This document shows positions 26,075 through 34,367 of a stretch of 64,000 bases of DNA, piece after piece; positions within the stretch are counted from its first letter, which is position 1, and every line of letters starts with the position of its first letter. Position numbers and translations under genes: made by a program. The stretch spans positions 1 through 64,000 of the forward strand of contig DASVQF010000029.1 of assembly GCA_036389315.1 (NCBI GenBank), in the 5' to 3' direction. The notes under the pieces are model-generated. The model did not search any database and was not told the DNA's origin. It saw nothing but the letters and a program-made list of their open reading frames with translations. The DNA comes from DASQYE01 sp036389315. Its GTDB lineage: Bacteria; Acidobacteriota; Blastocatellia; Pyrinomonadales; Pyrinomonadaceae.

Positions 26075-27454
26075 ATGCTTGTAAGGCGATTCAAGCAGCT
26101 TGTGATAATAACTCTGGCCTCGGGCCTGCTGTTCACGCAAGCCTTGGCCCAGGGCCCGCGCAGCGCGCGCACGTCGCGCAAGCCGAACATCATTCTCATC
26201 CTGGCAGACGACCTGGGCTACGGCGACCTCGGCAGCTACGGGCAGAAGTTCTTCCGGACGCCGAACCTGGACAGGATGGCTCGCGAAGGCTTGCGCTTCA
26301 CACAGTTTTATGCCGGAAGCCCTGTCTGCGCTCCGTCGCGCGCGACGCTGATGACGGGACTGCACCAGGGCCACGCCACCGTCAGGGGCAACATGGATGT
26401 GCGAGGCGAGCGCGTCGCGCTCAGGCCAGAGGATGTGACCGTGGCGGAGGTCTTAAAGAGCGCGGGATACAGGACGGGCGTGATCGGTAAATGGGGATTG
26501 GGCGAGCCCGGCACTTCGGGCATCCCTAATCGTCAGGGCTTCGATTACTGGTTCGGCTATCTCAATCAGAACTTGGCCCACAACTATTATCCGGACTACC
26601 TGTGGCGAAACCAGGAGCGCGTCGATCTTCCGCGAGGGACGTACTCTCACGACCTCTTCACGCAGGAGGCGCTCGACTTCATTCGGCGCGAGCGCGCCGG
26701 GCCCTTCTTTCTCTACCTGGCCTATACTCTTCCGCACGCCAATAACGAGCTGACGCGAAAGACGGGCAACGGCATGGAGGTGCCGACCGACGCGCCTTAC
26801 TCGCGCGAAAGGTGGCGGCAGCAGGAGAAGAATTACGCAGCGATGGTCACGCGCCTGGACGCCGACACCGGGAAAATTCTGGCGCTCCTGAAGGAGCTGG
26901 GGCTGGACGGCGACACCATAGTCATGTTCACGAGCGACAACGGCCCGCAGTCGCAAGACGAGGGCGGCTACGATCAGGAGTTCTTCAATAGCAACGGCCC
27001 CTTTCGCGGCATCAAGCGCGAGCTGTACGAGGGCGGCATACGCGAGCCCTTTATTGTGCGCTGGCCCGGTAAAGTGAGGGGCGGGAGAACGAGCTACGGG
27101 GTCGCGGCGCAATGGGACTTGCTGCCGACGATGGCGGCGCTTGCGGGCGCGCAGACTCCGGCTACGCTTGACGGCATCTCCATCCTGCCGGTGCTGCTCG
27201 GGCGGCGCGCACCACAGCGCGAATATCTGTACTGGGAGTTTCACGAAGGCGGGTACGCGCAGGCCGCCCGCATGGGACGCTGGAAGGGCGTGCGTCATGG
27301 GCCCAATGGGCCAATAGAGTTATATGACCTGGACGGGGATGTCGGCGAGACGCTCGATGTCGCCGGAAAGCATCCCCGTATCGTGCGGCGCATGGCCGAG
27401 ATTATGGAGCGCGAGCACGTCGAATCTGAACATTGGCCCACAGCCAAGCCTTGA
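26075..27454 (+). CDS. Exported S1-family arylsulfatase
   Basis: The 459-residue protein has a signal peptide ending LFTQALAQG. The metal site ILADDLGYGDLGSYG precedes the modification motif CAPSRATLMTGLHQG with Cys85. TGVIGKWGLG and FTSDNGPQSQDEGG are further conserved pieces. The layout resembles arylsulfatase A-like (S1_16-type) enzymes, so it probably differs in target from the divergent sulfatase. AGGAG precedes the ATG. The FGE gene begins 29 bp after its stop, which makes co-expression of enzyme and activator likely. Confidence 0.93.
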   Translation: MLVRRFKQLVIITLASGLLFTQALAQGPRSARTSRKPNIILILADDLGYGDLGSYGQKFFRTPNLDRMAREGLRFTQFYAGSPVCAPSRATLMTGLHQGHATVRGNMDVRGERVALRPEDVTVAEVLKSAGYRTGVIGKWGLGEPGTSGIPNRQGFDYWFGYLNQNLAHNYYPDYLWRNQERVDLPRGTYSHDLFTQEALDFIRRERAGPFFLYLAYTLPHANNELTRKTGNGMEVPTDAPYSRERWRQQEKNYAAMVTRLDADTGKILALLKELGLDGDTIVMFTSDNGPQSQDEGGYDQEFFNSNGPFRGIKRELYEGGIREPFIVRWPGKVRGGRTSYGVAAQWDLLPTMAALAGAQTPATLDGISILPVLLGRRAPQREYLYWEFHEGGYAQAARMGRWKGVRHGPNGPIELYDLDGDVGETLDVAGKHPRIVRRMAEIMEREHVESEHWPTAKP

Positions 27455-27483
27455 TCTTGATTTAAATCCGAGGGCCGGGAAAG

Positions 27484-28431
27484 ATGTTCTTGAGAGACCT
27501 GCTATTGATCGTCTGCTTGCTCCTCCTGCTCACGGTGCAGGGATGTGGTCGTGCATCCTCACCGCCAGACTCTTCCCAGGCGTCGGCCCGCGTCGCTCAT
27601 TCAGCCGCAGACGCACCTGACGGCATGGTGTTTGTCAAAGGCGGGACATTTTTGATGGGCGCAAATGACGGGATGCCGTATGAAGCGCCCGAGCATGAGA
27701 CGAGCGTGCGCTCTTTCTGGATGGACGAGCACGAGACGACCGTCGCGGAGTTCGCAAAGTTCGTCGCGGCCACAGGCTACCGCACCGAGGCAGAGAAGTT
27801 CGGGTGGTCTGGCGTCTTCAATCTCAAGACGGGGGAATGGGAGAGGGTTGACGGGGCGGACTGGCGACACCCAGACGGGCCACAGTCTGAGGCTGCGCCC
27901 GACGAGCCCGTCTGCCAGGTCTCCTGGAGCGACGCGGAGGCTTACGCTCGGTGGGCCGGCAAGCGATTGCCGACCGAAGCCGAGTGGGAGTATGCCGCGC
28001 GCGGAGGCTTACAGGGCAGAAAGTATGCCTGGGGAGATGAGCTGCGCCCCTTTGGCAAGCCTGTCGCTAACTGGTGGCAGGGCCACTTCCCTGAAGAGAA
28101 CACGGGCGAGGATGGTTTTATCGCTCGCGCTCCGGTCAAGAGTTTTCAGCCGAACGGCTACGGGCTCTACGATGTGGCGGGCAACGTCTGGGAGTGGTGC
28201 GCCGATTGGTATGCTGACGATTACTACGGGAAGGCCGCGCGCGATAACCCGCCTGGGCCCAAGCAGGGGACGGAGCGTGTGATTAGAGGCGGCTCCTGGC
28301 TGTGCGCCGAAAATTTCTGCACCAACTATCGCGTCGCCGGTCGCAGCCACGCCACGCCCGACAGCGGCCTCAACAATCTTGGCTTCCGCTGCGCGCGCGA
28401 CGCACAGGAGAGCGCCGACCCATTGCCTTAA
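27484..28431 (+). CDS. Formylglycine-generating enzyme, predicted lipoprotein
   Basis: The 315-residue protein begins with a lipoprotein-type signal (LLLIVCLLLLLTVQGCG). The FGE-sulfatase domain fills residues 45-310: GGTFLMGAN, KRLPTEAEWEYAARGG, GNVWEWCADWY and GGSWLC...FC. The two cysteines Cys274 and Cys279 have the same spacing as the catalytic pair of human SUMF1 and are followed by the matching ATPDSGLNNLGFRCA-type end. So it looks catalytically competent, not one of the many pseudo-FGE proteins. It would oxidise the active-site Cys of sulfatases. Export is notable because FGE acts on unfolded substrates. Confidence 0.88.
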   Translation: MFLRDLLLIVCLLLLLTVQGCGRASSPPDSSQASARVAHSAADAPDGMVFVKGGTFLMGANDGMPYEAPEHETSVRSFWMDEHETTVAEFAKFVAATGYRTEAEKFGWSGVFNLKTGEWERVDGADWRHPDGPQSEAAPDEPVCQVSWSDAEAYARWAGKRLPTEAEWEYAARGGLQGRKYAWGDELRPFGKPVANWWQGHFPEENTGEDGFIARAPVKSFQPNGYGLYDVAGNVWEWCADWYADDYYGKAARDNPPGPKQGTERVIRGGSWLCAENFCTNYRVAGRSHATPDSGLNNLGFRCARDAQESADPLP

Positions 28432-28552
28432 CGCTCACGGGGACTTTCAAAAACGGCTCTCCCGACATTAACATAGGCCCGGTCGAGCCCGGTGATCTTG
28501 TAATCCTGGACAAGCGGGAAGCTTTAAAGCTCTTCTCTCCCAGCCGTTCGCT

Positions 28553-29578
28553 ATGCGTATTAAGGACGTGGCGCGGGAAGCGGGCGTCTCCACGGCGACT
28601 GTTTCCCACGTCATCAATAAGACGAAGTACGTGACGGATGCCACGCGCTATAAGGTCTTGCGCGCGATTGAGACTTGTAACTACTATCCTAATGCGAATG
28701 CGCGCACGCTCGCCTCCGGTCGCAGCAACATCATCGGCCTTCTCGTCTCAGACATCGCCAATCCTTTCTTCCCCGAGCTGATTAAGAGCGTCGAGGCGGC
28801 TGCCTTCGAGCGCGGCTACAACGTCATCCTCCTGAACACAAACTATGACGCGACGCGCGCCGCCGACTACGTCCGGCGCTTGATCGAGCTGAAGGTCGCG
28901 GGCGTCGCCCTGATGACCTCGGAGATTCATCCGCCGTTGATTGACGAGCTTGAGCGCGAGCACGTCCGCGTAGTCTTTCACAACCTCGGGACGGCCGGCG
29001 AACACATGAGCAATATCCGCGTCGATTACGCCGTCGGCATAGAAGAGGCCGTGCGCCACCTGGTCTCGTTGGGCCACCGCCAGATAGTTCACATCGCGGG
29101 CCCCGGCCACTTTCGCTCGGCTCTGATCCGGCGCGAAGCTTTCCTGGAATCGGTGGCGCGTCATCTGCCGGGACAACCGCCGCCGCAAATCTACGAAGGG
29201 GATTTCAAGTTCGAGGGAGGCCGCCGCGCCGCTTGCGAGATACTCGGGTCTAAGCCGCTGCCGACGGCCGTCGTCGTCTCGAACGATATGATGGCGCTCG
29301 GCGCGATGCAGGAATTGCGCGCGGCGGGCCTCATGATTCCGCGAGACATCTCCGTGGTCGGGTTCGACGACATTGCATTTGCTGCCTTCTCAGACCCGCC
29401 GCTGACGACCATCTGTTCCCCGCGCACGGAGATCGGCCGCCGCGCCGTGGAAGCTCTGATGATGACCATCGAGCGGCCAGACCAGCCGGGGATGGAGATT
29501 CGCATCCCGACCTATCTGGTCACGCGCAGCTCGACCGCGCCGCCGCCCCCGGCTAAAGCTAAACGATCAAGGAGATGA
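28553..29578 (+). CDS. LacI-family transcription regulator
   Basis: The 341-residue protein has an N-terminal helix-turn-helix (MRIKDVAREAGVSTATVSHV) and a hinge helix near 45-58 (NARTLASGRSN). A periplasmic-binding-protein-like sensor follows, with markers IIGLLVSDIANPFFPEL, VVVSNDMMALGAM and DISVVGFDD. It probably represses the glycan genes until a sugar ligand binds. It follows the sulfatase and FGE genes on the same strand and its stop overlaps the start of a broken SDR gene. The proline/lysine-rich C-terminus is unremarkable. Confidence 0.93.
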   Translation: MRIKDVAREAGVSTATVSHVINKTKYVTDATRYKVLRAIETCNYYPNANARTLASGRSNIIGLLVSDIANPFFPELIKSVEAAAFERGYNVILLNTNYDATRAADYVRRLIELKVAGVALMTSEIHPPLIDELEREHVRVVFHNLGTAGEHMSNIRVDYAVGIEEAVRHLVSLGHRQIVHIAGPGHFRSALIRREAFLESVARHLPGQPPPQIYEGDFKFEGGRRAACEILGSKPLPTAVVVSNDMMALGAMQELRAAGLMIPRDISVVGFDDIAFAAFSDPPLTTICSPRTEIGRRAVEALMMTIERPDQPGMEIRIPTYLVTRSSTAPPPPAKAKRSRR

Positions 29579-29820
29579 AAACGGTTTCGGGACAGGTCAT
29601 ACTATTGACGGGCGCGACTTCCGGCATCGGTCGTCAACTGGCCCTTCAACTGGCATGCGAAGGGGCGCGCCTGGCCTCTACGGACGCTCCGAGGAAAAGA
29701 TGAAGAGCCTGCTGGAAGAGCTGCGCGCAGTTCCGGCCGGGAGCCTGCTTCTCAGCCGTACTTTTTGTCTCTCCTCGGAAGCAGAGATCGTCCGGTTCGT
29801 CTGTTATCCTGTCCATCCTG
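29575..29820 (+). pseudogene. SDR oxidoreductase remnant (frameshifted and truncated)
   Basis: An ATG overlaps the LacI stop (ATGA) and opens a Rossmann start, QVILLTGATSGIGRQLALQL, the nucleotide-binding motif of short-chain dehydrogenases. The frame ends at 29703 after 42 codons. The expected continuation (YGRSEEKMKSLLEELRA) is present in another frame, so a frameshift near 29685 is likely. After about 29800 the SDR similarity ends, at a stretch just before the end of the convergent GH115 gene. No catalytic Tyr-Lys is present. It is most likely a decayed gene once coupled to the regulator. Confidence 0.7.
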
Positions 29821-32775
29821 TTAATTTCTTCCTCTGTTGACGGCCGTCTCTTTGGGCCCAAGATAGCTGGGGCGCTCGCCTCCGCCATCCATCACGATCT
29901 TGTCCAGAACGACTCCGGCATCCACCATGTAGATTTTCAGCACGTGTGGGCCCACCGTCTTAACGTCGAGCGTGACCCGGCCCGTGGTCGCCTGGTTCAA
30001 GACATTCTGCGCCCACTGCTTTGAAGACACCGCGAGCCCGGCATCGACCGTGACGACCTGCGGCGCTGCGTCGTCAAGGCCGACGGCGTAGCGCAGGCCG
30101 CGCCCGCCGACTATCGGAAGCGTCGGCAGGAGATAACATGTGACGGCGAGCTTTCCGGCCTTGAACAGGTGGAAGCGATATTCGAGCACGGGCGCTTTAT
30201 CGGCCAGTTGTGCTTCCGTTACGCTCGGCGTATCGGTCGGAAAGACGGCGACGGAATCGCCCGTACGACCGAGGCCGGGAATCACCTGCCAGCCGACGCG
30301 GGCCCGATCAACCTTACGTGTAAAGTGCTCCGCCTCCATCGCCACGACGCCGCCCGATTCGACGAAGCCTGAGAGGTCTGCCGGTCTTAGCCCGGGCGGG
30401 TTAAAGATAGGCACAAGCACTATGCGCTTCTCTCCTGCGGCGCTGATCTCTATCGAGCCCTCGACGCTCTCGCCCCTGGGGGCGTGGGCCCAATCAACCG
30501 AAACAAAGATTCGCGCATCGTCTAAGAGGTCGCCGGACGTGCGGCTCAGCCTGAGCCAGCGATGGCTCGCCCTGGCAGTCCAGGGAGCGTAGGAGCGGCC
30601 GGTGTTGAAGACATCTACGAAACGAGTGCCGCCCGTGTAGACGCTCAGAAGGGGCAACCGAGCATCGCTTTCATCCTCGCCTACGGGAGCGCGCCTGCCC
30701 TCGATTGCGACGCCCAATCCGGCCTTCTCCTTCCACCTCATCTCCGCGAGCGCGGGCGGCACAGTGGGCGGCGTGCTGCGCATACTCATCCACTCGCCTG
30801 GGCCCATCTCCGTAGCCATCATGTGCCGCCATTTCCCGCCCGCGAGCAGCTCGTTGAAGAAAGCCGTCTCGGACTTCAACTGCGCGTCCGCCGCTTTCGC
30901 GCGCTTGGCCCACACAACGGCGCTTGCCCGCCCCTGTTCCAGGTAGAAAGCGCACTTCTCCGTGAAGAAGTAACGCTGGTTGGCGAGCGCCGAAGCGCGC
31001 ACCGGATAGACGACCAGCTCGTAGAAGGCATCTTTGCCGCGCGGGCCCTGAGCTTCGTAGAGACGATTGACGCGCGACACGAGCCCTTCGTACGCGTCAA
31101 GACGAGCCTGCACTTCATCGCCGTAATCTATCTGCGTCAGGTCGCTCGGGCGCGGCTGTTCGCCCGGCAGATACCATTGCAGGTGCTCAGGCTTGCGCGC
31201 CTGAGCGAGCCCGTAATACTGCTCCATCACGGAGGCGATCTCGCGCGCTCGCCCCACGCCGAACTCGCGCCGGGCCCACTCCGAGAGGAACTCTGGCAGG
31301 CGCTCTCTCGGCCACCGCCCCGTGTCCCAGGCCATCTGCATGAAGAACTCCAGGCCGATCTCGCCCGGCTTGATGTCGCCGACGTTCAAGACCCAGAATC
31401 GCCTGCCGCCGTGCTCGTAAGCCTTCATCATCTCTTCCCAGATAAGGGCGGGCGGCGTCGTGTTGAGCCAGATATAAGAGAGCGGTTGGCCCAGGTAGGA
31501 GATGTGATAGTAGACGCCGAAGCCGCCAGCGCGCCCTTGCTCCGCGGCAGTCGGGAAATAACGTATGTGGCCGAAATTGTCGTCGGGCCAGACGATTGTC
31601 ACGTCCTCGGGCACCTTCAGACCCGTGCGGTAATCTGCGAGCACCTCCTTGTAAGGGACGAAAATCTGCGGAACTTTCGTCACGTCCTGTGAGACGTGAG
31701 CGCCGATCAGCTCGCGCTGCACACGAAAGATTTCCTCTAAGAGCTTGATTCTCTCGGCCTGGGTCTTGGGGCCCTGGATGGCGCTGTCGTGGATGCCGCG
31801 CATCCCTAAAGTGTAAAGGTTCTCGAATCGCCCGTTCTCGCGCAGCCGCTCCTCCCAATACCTGCGCACGCCCTCAGGGTTGCGTGTGTAGTCGTAAGCT
31901 TTGGGATCGCCCGTCCACTCGCCGACGTTGTTGCGCAGCATCGGCTCGGCGTGCGAAGAGCCCATGACTATCGCGTAGTCGTCCGCGACCTGCTTGTTTT
32001 CCGGATAAGAGTTGAAGGGGCGCGTGACTTTGTGCATCGCCGGCCAGAGCGTGTTGGCCCTGAGACGCAGCAGCAGCTCGCAGACGCGCGCGTAGGTCTT
32101 TGGGCCAATCCCGCCGCGCTCCGGCTCGAAAGTCTTCGCCGCCCAGGGGTGCAAGCCCCAGTCTTCGTCGTTGAGAAAGATGCCGCGATATTGCACGCTG
32201 GGCGGCCCTTCGCGCCGCAGGCCGGAGGGGATGACCAGGCGAGCCCTGCGCTCCGGCTGAACGTCAGCCCACCAGTACCAGGGCGACACTCCTATGGCCT
32301 CCGACAGGGCGTAGATGCCGTAGGCAGTGCCGCGACGGTCGCTGCCGGCAATGACCAGGCCCACCTCGACGCCGGGCAAAGGATTACGGACGGTCGTGAC
32401 GAGGAAGCTTTCCCACTGGCCGCGCAAGCTGCCCACGTCGAGCTTCCCGTCACGGATGAGTCCTTCTATCAAAGGGCTCTGGCCGAGCGTGCCGGCCACG
32501 AGGACGTGCGCGGAGAGCTGCTGCGCCTCCCTGCGCAGCGCAGGTCTCTTTCCCGTCACGCGCTCGACATCGGCCGCCAGATTGCCCGCAGCAATCTGTA
32601 CGACCTTGAAGTCTGCGGGCGCGACCAGGATGTCGGCCGCGCGCCCGCCGTAGACGAGCTTGAAGTCGCCGCTGCTGTAACTCTCTTTGACCCATGCTGC
32701 TTCTGCGCCGGGCGTGGCGCTGCTTATCAAGATGAAAAGGATGGTGGCCCAGGGCCAGACTCGTTTGCGGCTCAT
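29821..32775 (-). CDS. GH115 alpha-glucuronidase-like enzyme, exported
   Basis: The protein is 984 residues from the ATG at 32775 (signal peptide VWPWATILFILISSATPGAEA); an ATG at 32910 would add a 45-residue leader with no ribosome site. Family landmarks are the N-terminal GH20-like domain (DILVAPADFKVVQIAAGNLA), the barrel phrases YRGIFLNDEDWGLHPWA and RANTLWPAMH, and a long helical region. GH115 enzymes remove glucuronic acid or its 4-O-methyl form from xylan or arabinogalactan. It is convergent with the SDR remnant and divergent from the esterase gene. The length suits the family. Confidence 0.92.
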   Translation of the reverse strand: MSRKRVWPWATILFILISSATPGAEAAWVKESYSSGDFKLVYGGRAADILVAPADFKVVQIAAGNLAADVERVTGKRPALRREAQQLSAHVLVAGTLGQSPLIEGLIRDGKLDVGSLRGQWESFLVTTVRNPLPGVEVGLVIAGSDRRGTAYGIYALSEAIGVSPWYWWADVQPERRARLVIPSGLRREGPPSVQYRGIFLNDEDWGLHPWAAKTFEPERGGIGPKTYARVCELLLRLRANTLWPAMHKVTRPFNSYPENKQVADDYAIVMGSSHAEPMLRNNVGEWTGDPKAYDYTRNPEGVRRYWEERLRENGRFENLYTLGMRGIHDSAIQGPKTQAERIKLLEEIFRVQRELIGAHVSQDVTKVPQIFVPYKEVLADYRTGLKVPEDVTIVWPDDNFGHIRYFPTAAEQGRAGGFGVYYHISYLGQPLSYIWLNTTPPALIWEEMMKAYEHGGRRFWVLNVGDIKPGEIGLEFFMQMAWDTGRWPRERLPEFLSEWARREFGVGRAREIASVMEQYYGLAQARKPEHLQWYLPGEQPRPSDLTQIDYGDEVQARLDAYEGLVSRVNRLYEAQGPRGKDAFYELVVYPVRASALANQRYFFTEKCAFYLEQGRASAVVWAKRAKAADAQLKSETAFFNELLAGGKWRHMMATEMGPGEWMSMRSTPPTVPPALAEMRWKEKAGLGVAIEGRRAPVGEDESDARLPLLSVYTGGTRFVDVFNTGRSYAPWTARASHRWLRLSRTSGDLLDDARIFVSVDWAHAPRGESVEGSIEISAAGEKRIVLVPIFNPPGLRPADLSGFVESGGVVAMEAEHFTRKVDRARVGWQVIPGLGRTGDSVAVFPTDTPSVTEAQLADKAPVLEYRFHLFKAGKLAVTCYLLPTLPIVGGRGLRYAVGLDDAAPQVVTVDAGLAVSSKQWAQNVLNQATTGRVTLDVKTVGPHVLKIYMVDAGVVLDKIVMDGGGERPSYLGPKETAVNRGRN

Positions 32776-32983
32776 GGCTCTCGGATTCAAGGGTTGGTTG
32801 TCCCGGCGGATGCGCTTCGCTTCCGCGATTATCTTCGTCGCGCACAGGCAAAGCAAGAGAAGATGGGCCAAGGCGCTCGGGGCGCGCAAGCGCGCTTTCG
32901 CCCTTCTCATCCGTTACGCGATGGGTTACATTGTCCGCATAATTCTTACAAATCTCCGCAGCAGTCCGGTAGTGAGGGAAAAG

Positions 32984-33895
32984 ATGATGGGTCATAGATT
33001 CCTTCAGTTATCTCTAATACTATTTTTTGCAGCGGTCGCGCCTCGGGTGCTTGCCGCGCCCGGCACGCCCGTTGTCCTGTGGCCGGCGGGCGCGCCCGGC
33101 GCTGTGGGCAAAGAGCCCGCAGATATTCCGACGCTCACGCCTTTCCTGCCGCCGAAGGAGAAAGCCACCGGAGCGGCCATCATAGTTTGTCCCGGCGGCG
33201 GATACTCGCACCTCGCGAATCATGAAGGCGCGCCCGTGGCCGAGTGGCTCAACACCCTGGGGATTACAGCTTTCGTCCTGAAATACAGGATTGGCCCACG
33301 CTATCATCACCCGGCTCCTTTGCAGGATGCCGCGCGCGCCATTCGCACGGTGCGGGCGCGTGCCAGCGAGTGGGCCCTAGACCCTGAGCGCATAGGCATT
33401 CTAGGTTTCTCCGCCGGGGGCCACCTGGCCTCGACCGCCGGGACTCATTTCGAGCCGGGCAAGCCCGATGCCTCAGACCCGGTAGAGCGCGTCGGCTCCC
33501 GCCCAGACCTGATGGTCTTGATCTATCCAGTGATTACCATGCGAGAGCTGACGCACGGCGGCTCCCGTAAGCAGTTGCTCGGAGATGCGCCGCCGCCTGA
33601 GATGGTCGCGCTGCTCTCGAACGAAGAACAGGTGACGAAAGAGACGCCGCCGGCCTTCCTAGTCCACACGATGACGGATACGGCCGTGCCCGTCGAGAAT
33701 AGCCTGAACTTCGTCTCGGCGCTGCGCAAAGCGGGTGTCCCCTTCGAGCTTCATCTGTATGAACGCGGGCCGCATGGTTTCGGGCTCGGAACAAAAGACC
33801 CTGTGCTCGCCACCTGGCCCGCGCGCTGCGCCGACTGGCTGCGCCTTCACGGATTCACTACGCCCAAAGCGCCGACTGCTACTACGCAACGATGA
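32984..33895 (+). CDS. Exported alpha/beta-hydrolase esterase (acetyl-xylan/feruloyl esterase-like)
   Basis: The protein is 303 residues from the ATG with GAGGG upstream; a longer in-frame start lacks one. A signal peptide (FLQLSLILFFAAVAPRVLA) is followed by an alpha/beta-hydrolase of the BD-FAE type: oxyanion-region CPGGGYSHLANHEG, nucleophile Ser143 in GFSAGG, an Asp in MTDTAVPVENS and His in GPHGFGL. Relatives remove acetyl or feruloyl groups from plant polysaccharides. It lies directly upstream of the DUF485/acetate symporter pair, which suggests that acetate is a product. The exact ester is uncertain. Confidence 0.85.
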   Translation: MMGHRFLQLSLILFFAAVAPRVLAAPGTPVVLWPAGAPGAVGKEPADIPTLTPFLPPKEKATGAAIIVCPGGGYSHLANHEGAPVAEWLNTLGITAFVLKYRIGPRYHHPAPLQDAARAIRTVRARASEWALDPERIGILGFSAGGHLASTAGTHFEPGKPDASDPVERVGSRPDLMVLIYPVITMRELTHGGSRKQLLGDAPPPEMVALLSNEEQVTKETPPAFLVHTMTDTAVPVENSLNFVSALRKAGVPFELHLYERGPHGFGLGTKDPVLATWPARCADWLRLHGFTTPKAPTATTQR

Positions 33896-33911
33896 AGAGG
33901 AGAAAATCTAT

Positions 33912-34367
33912 ATGCCGCGAGGAATCAAGTTGGAGCCGGAGCCGGGCGACCTGACCCCGGAGGTGGGAGCCGCAACCGATGTCTCTCCGCTCGGCCGCAG
34001 CGGACAAAAGCCTGAGCATGAGCTGACGGCTGACGAAGACCTGGACGTGGCCGATTGGGATCGAGTGGCGGCGACAGAAGAGTTCAAACGACTCCTGGCG
34101 AGCAAGCGAAAGTTCATCATCCCCGCCACAATCTTTTTCATCATCTACTATTTCGCGCTGCCTGTACTCGTGGGCTACGCGCCGGGCCTGATGGACAGAA
34201 GGGTTTTCGGCGTCGTCAACCTGGCTTACCTTTTCGCCCTCTCGCAATTCTTCATGGCCTGGATTATCGCCGCGCTCTACGTGAGAGTGGCCGGCAAGTG
34301 GGACGCGCTGGCCCGCTCAATCATCGCGAGGCTCGGCAAATCGCGCGGGGGGAAGGCGGACTCATGA
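33912..34367 (+). CDS. DUF485 membrane protein (YjcH-like partner of ActP)
   Basis: The 151-residue protein has a long soluble acidic N-terminal part (about 60 residues), longer than in typical YjcH, followed by the DUF485 core: FKRLLASKRKFIIPATIFF, then two transmembrane helices (IYYFALPVLVGYAP; LFALSQFFMAWIIAALYVRV). GAGGAG precedes the ATG at 33912. Its stop overlaps the symporter start (ATGA), so the two are translationally coupled, as in the E. coli acs-yjcH-actP arrangement. It probably supports assembly or activity of the symporter in the inner membrane. Confidence 0.88.
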   Translation: MPRGIKLEPEPGDLTPEVGAATDVSPLGRSGQKPEHELTADEDLDVADWDRVAATEEFKRLLASKRKFIIPATIFFIIYYFALPVLVGYAPGLMDRRVFGVVNLAYLFALSQFFMAWIIAALYVRVAGKWDALARSIIARLGKSRGGKADS

